From CAXXOK01 sp963674895 (lineage in GTDB: Bacteria; Bacillota; Clostridia; Christensenellales; Aristaeellaceae): a stretch of 64,000 bases of DNA. Positions 58,518 through 64,000 of the stretch are shown one piece after another; position 1 is the first letter of the stretch, and each line of letters opens with the position of its first letter. Below the pieces are notes generated by a model. That model did not search any database. It worked only from the letters and a program-made list of their open reading frames with translations, and was not told the origin of the DNA. The translations under genes and the position numbers were made by a program. The DNA is taken from assembly GCA_963674895.2 (NCBI GenBank), contig CAXXCY010000003.1, positions 930,001-994,000 of the forward strand, read 5' to 3'.

Positions 58518-59173
58518 AGGCTTTCCCTTTCGCCCGCCGCGCTATGCATGGCAACGGAATTCAGCATCACATAGACCAGCAGCGTTCCGTTCTTTACGGA
58601 GACCGCCGCGTCGTTTCCTGTGGTTTCATTGCTGACCCCCAGCGGATGATCGCAGGAGAGCACCGCGTTTGTCAGCGGATATTTAAGCCCCCGCAGCGTC
58701 ACGCCTTCCGCTTTGTCGCCATGGCAGAAGACCGAGACGATCGTGCCGCTTGCGAGCTTCGGCAGTTCCAGCGTTTCGTTCGTGACCGCGTATACGTCGA
58801 AATTGGGGCATACCATTTTGCAGGCGAAGCCCTTTTTGCTTGCTCCGCCCAGCAGCTGCAGGTTCGCGTGGGTATGGTCCTCGCGGCCGCCGCTCGCGCC
58901 GTATATACTGAACGTGCGGTATCCGCGCGCTATACCCTCCGCAAGCGCCAGCGACAGATCGGTATCGTTTTTTTCAGTCGGAAACGCTTTACGCGGTATC
59001 CCCGGCGGTATCTGCCTGAGCGAATCAAAATCACCCACCAGCAGATCCGGTTTCAAATCATAGCTTTTCAGCGCCGAATATCCGTCGTCGGCGGCAATGA
59101 TACAGTCCTCATCCTTTGGATATAACCCGCGCAGGGTAAACGCTCCCGCTCCGATCAGATAGCATACAGGCAT
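58514..59173 (-). CDS. thiN: Thiamine pyrophosphokinase
   Basis: Transfers pyrophosphate from ATP to thiamine. The 219-residue protein has IAADDGYSAL near 26, DLLVGDFDSL near 44, EKNDTDLSLALAEG near 65 and GASGGREDHTHANLQLL near 89, all conserved substrate-binding motifs of the family. The ATG at 59173 follows AAGGAGG by five bases; an open frame continues upstream through the rpsI terminator and is not used. Provides ThDP for enzymes such as IlvB. Confidence 0.92.
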   Translation of the reverse strand: MPVCYLIGAGAFTLRGLYPKDEDCIIAADDGYSALKSYDLKPDLLVGDFDSLRQIPPGIPRKAFPTEKNDTDLSLALAEGIARGYRTFSIYGASGGREDHTHANLQLLGGASKKGFACKMVCPNFDVYAVTNETLELPKLASGTIVSVFCHGDKAEGVTLRGLKYPLTNAVLSCDHPLGVSNETTGNDAAVSVKNGTLLVYVMLNSVAMHSAAGERESL

Positions 59174-59262
59174 AGTAACCTCCTTTGCTGTCGTTAGGAA
59201 GGGAAAAGCCGCGTTTTGTGCGCCGATGCGGAGCGGCGGAAACTGCGTCGTCTGAAGAGGGC

Positions 59263-59287
59263 AAAAAAGGCGCCATCGGCACCTTTT
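59263..59287 (-). terminator. Terminator of rplM-rpsI
   Basis: On the minus strand a 10-bp stem AAAAGGTGCC/GGCGCCTTTT (one G-U pair) with a GAT loop, running into T6. A second small hairpin, GTTTCTC/GAGAAAC at 59299-59317, lies between it and rpsI. Confidence 0.88.
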
Positions 59288-59379
59288 AGAAGCCTGGGGT
59301 TTCTCTGCAGGAGAAACTTCCATATGTATTATACATCAGAAACACAGATTGCGATAGGCCGGTTCCCGGCCCTGGAAAT

Positions 59380-59772
59380 TTAACGCTTGGAGAACTGCGG
59401 CGCGCGCCTTGCGGCTTTCAGGCCGTACTTCTTGCGCTCTTTCATGCGCGGATCGCGTGTGAGGAAGCCCGCCTTCTTGAGGCTGTCGCGCAGCTGCGGA
59501 TCGGTTTTGACCAGTGCGCGGCTGACGCCGTGGCGAATCGCGCCCGCCTGGCCGGTAAGCCCGCCGCCGGTTACGGTGACGAGAATATCCATGTCGCTGC
59601 CGGCCTTGGTAAGCTCCAAGGGCTGGCGCACGGTCATCTTCAGGGTCTCCAGACCGAAATAGCTGTCAAGATCACGCTTGTTGATGATGATCTTTCCGTC
59701 GCCCGCTACCAAACGGACACGGGCAATGGCCTTTTTACGGCGGCCGACGGCACTGTATTCAACCTTAGCCAT
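59380..59772 (-). CDS. rpsI: 30S ribosomal protein S9
   Basis: A 130-residue protein starting AKVEYSAVGRRKKAIARVRL and ending in the conserved basic tail DPRMKERKKYGLKAARRAPQ followed by FSKR, which reaches into the ribosomal P site. It is 16 bp downstream of rplM, the normal pairing. Confidence 0.98.
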   Translation of the reverse strand: MAKVEYSAVGRRKKAIARVRLVAGDGKIIINKRDLDSYFGLETLKMTVRQPLELTKAGSDMDILVTVTGGGLTGQAGAIRHGVSRALVKTDPQLRDSLKKAGFLTRDPRMKERKKYGLKAARRAPQFSKR

Positions 59773-59788
59773 GATTATCTATCTCTCC

Positions 59789-60220
59789 TTACTTGAGTTC
59801 CAGCGTTTCGGGTTTCTGCGCCGCATACTCGTGTTCTGCGCCGGCATAGACGCGCAGCTTCTTTGCCATGCTGCGGCCAAGCGGCCCTTTGGGGAGCATG
59901 CCGACGATCGCCTTTTTCACCGCGAATTCCGGCTTATTCTCCATCAGTTTGCGGTACGGCGTTTCCGAAAGGCCGCCCGGATATCCGCTGTGGCTGTAGT
60001 ACATCTTCTGATCGAGTTTTTTGCCGGTCAGCATTACCTTGCCGGCGTTGATCACGATGACATAGTCCCCCGTATCGACGTGCGGAGTGTAAGTGGGCTT
60101 ATGTTTTCCGCGCAATACGGATGCGACGCGCGTGGCCAGACGGCCCAGCACAACGTCCTGCGCATCCACGATGTACCATTTCCGCTGTACATCCGCGGGT
60201 TTTTCCATATAGGTGTTCAA
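59789..60220 (-). CDS. rplM: 50S ribosomal protein L13
   Basis: A 143-residue protein. The start is TTG at 60220, eight bases after AAGGAGG, giving the standard N-terminus (M)NTYMEKPADVQRKWYIVDA. VLGRLATRVASVLRGKHKP and GMLPKGPLGRSMAKKLRVYAG are family hallmarks. A start further upstream at 60247 would include the ribosome site and is rejected. Confidence 0.97.
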   Translation of the reverse strand: MNTYMEKPADVQRKWYIVDAQDVVLGRLATRVASVLRGKHKPTYTPHVDTGDYVIVINAGKVMLTGKKLDQKMYYSHSGYPGGLSETPYRKLMENKPEFAVKKAIVGMLPKGPLGRSMAKKLRVYAGAEHEYAAQKPETLELK

Positions 60221-60367
60221 ATTGATATCCTCCTTCAAAGGAAACAATCCAGTATGTCGTGCCGCGAATGATGGTCAGCAAACGCGCACTGTCAATCAAC
60301 AATCCGGGGCTAGCGGAGTCAATTGATGCCAACGTAAATAATATCAAAATTGCTAGTGGTTTGTCAA
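60221..60367 (-). promoter_or_regulatory. Promoter and leader of rplM-rpsI
   Basis: On the minus strand TTGACA (60362-60367) and TATTAT (60338-60343) with an 18-bp spacer. The leader of about 110 nt before rplM could contain an L13-type autoregulatory RNA as in other Bacillota; I could not confirm its consensus. Confidence 0.65.
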
Positions 60368-60467
60368 GGATTTTCTGAACGCCGCGGCTTTCTATTCCAT
60401 TGTAACCATACTGTCCAATATATTTGACAAACCTGCATAAACCGAGGCGGAAATTGCTTTTCCGCTG

Positions 60468-60496
60468 TTGACAAATCATCTGGAAAACCATATAAT
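60468..60496 (+). promoter_or_regulatory. Promoter of tRNA-Leu
   Basis: Full-consensus TTGACA (60468-60473) and TATAAT (60491-60496) with a 17-bp spacer, 11 bp before the mature tRNA 5' end. Confidence 0.9.
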
Positions 60497-60507
60497 ATCC
60501 GTTGCCT

Positions 60508-60592
60508 GCGGTCGTGGCGGAATTGGCATACGCGCACGTTTGAGGGGCGTGTTCTTAACCGAGTATGGGTTCAAGTCCCATCGACCGCACCA
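60508..60592 (+). tRNA. tRNA-Leu (anticodon GAG)
   Basis: Acceptor arms GCGGTCG and CGACCGC pair fully; the anticodon arm CACGT/GCGTG encloses TTGAGGG, giving anticodon GAG; a long variable arm and the T arm with GGTTCAAGTCC are present. The 3' CCA is encoded (60590-60592). It reads CUC/CUU codons. Confidence 0.97.
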
Positions 60593-60599
60593 AAGAGAA

Positions 60600-60637
60600 A
60601 GCCTTGTATCATAAGGGATACAGGGCTGTTTCTTTGC
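60600..60637 (+). terminator. Terminator of tRNA-Leu
   Basis: An 11-bp stem (60600-60610 with 60617-60627, one G-U pair) and a six-base loop followed by GTTTCTTT. Confidence 0.8.
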
Positions 60638-60688
60638 TCCCTTTCTGCGATTTAGCACAATATTTGACACAACCAGCTTGGAATTATC

Positions 60689-60954
60689 TCATTGCAAAGC
60701 GCTTATAAACGCCTCCATGCGCCGCGAACTCTCACGTTTCATCGTATCGGTCACATAACCGTTCTGGTCGAGGGTGAAGGCGGCCGTATGGTGGCCAGAT
60801 TGCCTTGCACAGTCTGGATATCATCCCTAGAAGATACCGCGTAAGTGTTGCGGAGGTCGCGAAAGCGTATTCTGTCTGCCCCGATGCTTACATATATCTT
60901 CTTCAACTTCCGAAGCACCACTTGATAATTTATGCAATCCCTCCTCATCATCAT
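60689..60954 (-). pseudogene. Tyrosine recombinase (integrase) C-terminal remnant
   Basis: The minus strand encodes the last part of a phage or ICE-type integrase. FRDLRNTYAVSS and DDIQTVQGNL correspond to the HxxR-box region and the helix after it, followed, after a frameshift near 60790, by GHHTAAFTLDQNGYVTDTMK and a stop at 60689. The expected catalytic H of HDLRHT reads N (FRDLRNT), and the protein upstream of about 60930 is missing. It is therefore dead: truncated, frameshifted and mutated. It points toward tRNA-Leu, which served as the attachment site of an element now lost (inference). Confidence 0.85.
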
Positions 60955-61443
60955 TTTTTGCGCACTGAAAAAGGTTATTTCCCTGACGAAAAATTCTATA
61001 TCACAGATTATAAAGTATTCAAATGGTCTTTCATCAGGAATACGCTTGGTATAAAAACAGCACCTTTCTCAATGTCGTGTTCAGCCGATCAAAGACTTGG
61101 AATCAGATATATTTAGAAGCGCCTGCAAACATCCTGCAATCCTTTTGTGATTACATCACAGATAAAAACGACACAAAAGCATTTAATAAAGGACAACTTT
61201 TAATTTGGGAAGGTATTGATCTATGTTTGATTGCCGCAAAATCTCGCTGATGCAAAAGCCCTTTTGCTCTTGGGCATGTACCGGTTTGTGAACAAACTAT
61301 GGTTCTGGATGGCATTGCAACCGTTTCTAAAGAGCGGTCTGCGCACGCCCTAAAGATGCTGTTATGGATATGCTTAACGTAAGAACAGCCCGTATCAAAC
61401 TGCCCCGCATCTTATGGAAAGGCAGTTTTACATTTGAAATGAG
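60955..61443 (+). other. Degraded AT-rich segment, possible gene remnants
   Basis: More AT-rich than the flanks. A frame at 61023-61250 (VFHQEYAWYKNSTFLNVVFS then YLEAPANILQSFCDYITD) appears to continue, in another frame, an upstream stretch FPDEKFYITDYKVFKWSF, which suggests one frameshifted gene. A second pair of fragments (DGIATVSKERSAHALKMLL, then DMLNVRTARIKLPRILWKGS) lies at 61300-61440. I recognise no family for either. Probably leftovers of the integrated element or of a decayed host gene. Confidence 0.4.
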
Positions 61444-61452
61444 GTGATTGCG

Positions 61453-61995
61453 ATGGATTGTACAAAATGCGCGCAAAAAGGGTGCAGGCAGGGCACGCCC
61501 TGCCAAAATAACCATGAGGATTATTTGGAGATATATCATCATCCGGCGCAACAAGCGTATGTAAAAGCCGCATCGGCTTTAGTGGATGGCGGGCGTGCGG
61601 GAACACTCAACCGCCTGGAAGAAATCATCGAATTCATTAAAATAATGGGGTATCAAAAAGTGGGCGTTGCCTATTGCTATGGCATGGAAGATAAAGCAAC
61701 GCTTTTGCGTAAACATCTTGAGCATGCGGGAATCAAATCCACGATGGTGTCCTGCACGGTGGATGGCATCACAGAAGATGACGTTACCCCGGGTAAAGGG
61801 TCTTGCAGTGTTTCCTGCAATCCCATTGGGCAAGCCGAAGCGCTGAATCGATCCGGCGCTGACTTTGTATTGCTGATGGGACTTTGCCTGGGGCATGATA
61901 TCCTGTTGCAAAAGCACTTAAGCATGGATTTTACGACATTTGCTGTTAAAGATCGAGTGCTTTCCCATAATCCGTTAGCGGCATTATCGCTCTAA
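61453..61995 (+). CDS. DUF1847 cysteine-rich protein
   Basis: A 180-residue protein starting MDCTKCAQKGCRQGTPC with four early cysteines (CxxC, then CxxxxxC), further cysteines in VSCTVDG and GSCSVSCNPIGQAEALN, and MGLCLGHDIL near the end. This matches DUF1847, a putative metal- or cluster-binding family of anaerobes. A role in redox or metal handling is only inferred. ATG at 61453 follows GAGGTG. The last 12 bases overlap the converging next gene. Confidence 0.85.
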   Translation: MDCTKCAQKGCRQGTPCQNNHEDYLEIYHHPAQQAYVKAASALVDGGRAGTLNRLEEIIEFIKIMGYQKVGVAYCYGMEDKATLLRKHLEHAGIKSTMVSCTVDGITEDDVTPGKGSCSVSCNPIGQAEALNRSGADFVLLMGLCLGHDILLQKHLSMDFTTFAVKDRVLSHNPLAALSL

Positions 61996-62631
61996 ACCCG
62001 CATCAATATATACAAACCCGCCTCCGCGCGTTGTTGTGCTTAGCCATAAGGAAAGATTGATGCGCTTGACCTGACTTTCATCTATAATTTCCACATAAAC
62101 TTGGGATGTATCTTCATTGTATTCCAGTGAAATAATGGTGACCCAATGCCATTCCTCCAGCGTGGTTTCATCACCATTGCAAAGGTTCAAAAAAGCGACG
62201 GGCGCATCGCTTCGCATTGCCTGATCTAAAAACATTACGACGTCTTCAACGGTTGGGTGATTTTTAATATCTTTGGCTATGTTAAGGACATGAAGATCCG
62301 CTTTCAATTGAAGTTCATCTAGATACCCGCCCAGCGAATCCACAAAGCGCTTGGTGGTATCTACCCCTTGCTGAGTAGGGGTTACATAAGCCCACACCTT
62401 TTCCATGAGCGTCAAGCATTTTTCCTTGTTGTTGGTCATATTGACACCTGAAGCAACTTGTTTGCTTCTGCTGATATAATACATCAGGTTTGATGCCGCC
62501 GTCGGACCGCAACCAGAAATTCTTTGCCAATGCGACCGATACCATTCTTGATCACATCCGAATAATTTTGTCGATTCATCTTCGGAAAAAATCTGAAAAT
62601 ATTCAGGATGGCGAATTATACTGTTAATCAT
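61984..62631 (-). CDS. Papain-like (C39-type) cysteine peptidase-fold protein
   Basis: A 215-residue protein. RISGCGPTAASNLMYYI near residues 38-54 has the nucleophile-cysteine helix of C39/papain-like peptidases, EEWHWVTIISL near 158-168 supplies the histidine, and IIDES near 183 an acidic residue. No signal peptide is visible, so it is probably cytoplasmic. Homologues of this protein are usually left as hypothetical. ATG at 62631 follows GGAGGG by six bases; an in-frame ATG at 62658 would include that site. Substrate unknown; it could also be a transglutaminase-like acyltransferase of the same fold. Confidence 0.6.
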   Translation of the reverse strand: MINSIIRHPEYFQIFSEDESTKLFGCDQEWYRSHWQRISGCGPTAASNLMYYISRSKQVASGVNMTNNKEKCLTLMEKVWAYVTPTQQGVDTTKRFVDSLGGYLDELQLKADLHVLNIAKDIKNHPTVEDVVMFLDQAMRSDAPVAFLNLCNGDETTLEEWHWVTIISLEYNEDTSQVYVEIIDESQVKRINLSLWLSTTTRGGGFVYIDAGLER

Positions 62632-62711
62632 ATGTTGCCCTCCAAAGATTTTTGCCATTTATAGTATACGACTAAATTTGAAAATGTCTGTGATCAAATT
62701 ACAATCCAATT

Positions 62712-62728
62712 CTGTGACTTGCTCACAG
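62712..62728. promoter_or_regulatory. CRP/FNR-like inverted repeat upstream of the Trx-TrxR gene
   Basis: CTGTGA (62712-62717) and TCACAG (62723-62728) with a 5-bp spacer; another CTGTGA half-site lies at 62688-62693. The core resembles CRP/FNR sites, but the spacer is one base shorter than the usual six. It lies 61 bp before the start codon. Confidence 0.4.
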
Positions 62729-62788
62729 AGCAAAGAAAAAGTTTGCGATACATTTAACAAGAACCCAAGTATGAAAGGAGCAATGATC

Positions 62789-64000
62789 ATGGATCACAAC
62801 ATAGTTTACACAGACGCCGCAGGATATAATGAATTACTTCAAGAGAATGAATTGAGCATTGTAGATTTTTACTCGGACGATTGTCCGCCTTGTGAGATGC
62901 TCGCCCCGATTTTTGAGAGGCTGGCGTCGCTTCACGGCGACAGAGTCCGGTTCATCAAAATCAAGCGCGAGGAGAACAAGGAATTTGCCAAAAGCATCGG
63001 TGTGACCGGGAGCCCTACGGTGCTGTTTTACAAAAACGGAAAAGAAGTCGCGCCCAGGCTCGGCGGATTCTTGACCAAGCCGCAGGTACGCCTTGCGTTT
63101 GAAGCCGCGTATGGCTCTGAGATGCCTCCCGTGGAAATGAAGGACGTTGACTGCGACGTGTTGATTTTGGGCGCAGGCGCTTCGGGCCTTGCCGCGGCGT
63201 TGTATGCCGGCCGTGCGATGCTCAATACCGTAGTTGTGGACGAGCTGCCACCAGGCGGGCAGACGGCATCCACCCTGCACGTCGAGAATTATCCTGGGGT
63301 TGCGGGCAAAACGAAGGGGAAAGATCTGATTGCCGCCATGCGCCAGCAGGCGGAAACCTTCGGCGCCGTTATTGACGACCTGAAGGAAATTGCCGAGGTC
63401 AACCTGAAAGATAAAACGGTTCGCACCGAGGATACCGTTTATCACGCGAAAGCGCTGATTCTGGCCACCGGCGCCAGGCCGCGCGCATTGCCTGCGGAAA
63501 ACGCGGATGAATTCAAGGGAAAAGGCGTTCATTACTGCGCGACCTGTGACGGGTCCATGTATCAGAACCGTAAAATCGTGGTGGTCGGCGGAGGGAACTC
63601 CGCGGTGGAAGAGGCTGTATACCTCAGCAAATTTGCATCCGACATCACCATGATCCACCAGTTCGATCACTTCCAGGCCTCGAAAACCGCTCAGCAGGCA
63701 CTGATGAACGACCCGAAAATCCATGTGATCTGGGACAGCGAAGTCCGCAAGGTTAACGGGCAAGGTCATGCCCTGACCAGTGTGGAAATCGAAAACCTGA
63801 AAACAAATGAACACAGCCTGATCGACACCGAAGGCGCTTTTGTATACATCGGCACGCAGCCCATGACGGAACTGTACAAAAATCAGCTCCAAACGGACCA
63901 ATGGGGCTATATCGTCGCGGGTGAAGACACGCAAACCAATTTGGACGGCGTATTCGCGGCGGGCGATGTGCGCACCAAGCAGATCCGGCAGGTTGTCACC
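62789..64000 (+). CDS. Thioredoxin-thioredoxin reductase fusion, partial
   Basis: The visible 404 residues join two enzymes. Residues 1-105 are a thioredoxin fold with the active site YSDDCPPCEML near 33-43 (CPPC in place of CGPC) and the cis-proline in GVTGSPTVLFYKNG. Residues from about 118 are an FAD/NADPH thioredoxin reductase: DVLILGAGASGLAAALYAGR, PGGQTAST, ILATGARPR, the redox CATCDG near 250, and VVVGGGNSAVEEAVYLSK. The ending AGDVRTKQIRQVVT shows only the last few dozen residues are lost off the window end. AAAGGAG precedes the ATG at 62789; an ATG two codons earlier is possible. It reduces its own thioredoxin domain and thereby other proteins. Confidence 0.93.
   Translation, partial: MDHNIVYTDAAGYNELLQENELSIVDFYSDDCPPCEMLAPIFERLASLHGDRVRFIKIKREENKEFAKSIGVTGSPTVLFYKNGKEVAPRLGGFLTKPQVRLAFEAAYGSEMPPVEMKDVDCDVLILGAGASGLAAALYAGRAMLNTVVVDELPPGGQTASTLHVENYPGVAGKTKGKDLIAAMRQQAETFGAVIDDLKEIAEVNLKDKTVRTEDTVYHAKALILATGARPRALPAENADEFKGKGVHYCATCDGSMYQNRKIVVVGGGNSAVEEAVYLSKFASDITMIHQFDHFQASKTAQQALMNDPKIHVIWDSEVRKVNGQGHALTSVEIENLKTNEHSLIDTEGAFVYIGTQPMTELYKNQLQTDQWGYIVAGEDTQTNLDGVFAAGDVRTKQIRQVVT

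Noticed and set aside
62834..63934. 366-codon minus-strand frame opposite the Trx-TrxR fusion
   Set aside because: The plus strand encodes textbook thioredoxin and reductase motifs; the antisense frame has none.
1..64000. CRISPR array, rRNA operon, insertion sequence or intact prophage
   Set aside because: No regularly spaced repeats, no rRNA sequence, no transposase, and only one dead integrase fragment were seen.

Overview
The window reads as chromosomal DNA of a fairly GC-rich member of the Clostridia (Bacillota). Supporting signs are ctsR-clpC, a miaB-ylbF-mutS-mutL-miaA-ynbB block like that of Bacillus, the mrfA/mrfB (yprA/yprB) pair, FtsA/FtsZ ending in a typical FtsZ tail, TTG and GTG starts with strong AGGAGG sites, and anaerobe-type genes (NrdG, DUF1847, a thioredoxin-thioredoxin reductase fusion). 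I cannot name the genus. Christensenellales-like clostridia are possible, but that is inference.

Layout. 1-8.5 kb: a 2-oxoacid-dehydrogenase-E2-like protein cut by the window edge, aldose epimerase, an Lsa-type ABC-F ribosome-protection ATPase behind an apparent attenuator with a three-codon uORF, then pgmB, trpS, a GNAT and a GT2 glycosyltransferase on the minus strand, and a PadR/HAAS-membrane-protein pair with a clear operator. 8.5-19.5 kb: a complete minus-strand branched-chain amino-acid operon, ilvB-ilvN-ilvC-ilvD-leuA-cimA-leuC-leuD-leuB. It is preceded by a promoter, a 40-codon leader peptide packed with Ile/Leu/Val and a terminator with a competing antiterminator segment, and is closed by a bidirectional terminator. 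19.8-27 kb: TPR protein, mrfB, mrfA, clpC and ctsR with a CtsR box. 27-29.4 kb: a 43-residue membrane peptide, TraX and isocitrate dehydrogenase.

29.5-42.3 kb is one long minus-strand information-processing operon: radical SAM TIGR03960, TIGR03936, RNase G, miaB, ylbF, mutS, mutL, miaA, ynbB and an RsuA/RluB pseudouridine synthase. 42.3-46.5 kb: a long non-coding gap with a large hairpin, then ftsA, ftsZ and a ferritin-VIT1 fusion. 46.6-55.1 kb: a MacB-type ABC exporter with four periplasmic-adaptor-like proteins (two paralogous pairs), facing a two-component system across a symmetric four-site operator. 55.3-60.2 kb: Na/Pi cotransporter, asparaginase, nrdG, thiamine pyrophosphokinase, rpsI and rplM. 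60.5-61.4 kb: tRNA-Leu(GAG) followed by a frameshifted tyrosine-recombinase remnant and degraded DNA, the scar of an integrated element. 61.5-64 kb: DUF1847 protein, a papain-like protein and the Trx-TrxR fusion cut by the window end.

The most notable signals are the E. coli-style translation-coupled attenuator on the ilv-leu operon of a clostridium, the four-adaptor ABC exporter with its mirror-symmetric regulator site, and the uORF attenuator of the ABC-F gene.
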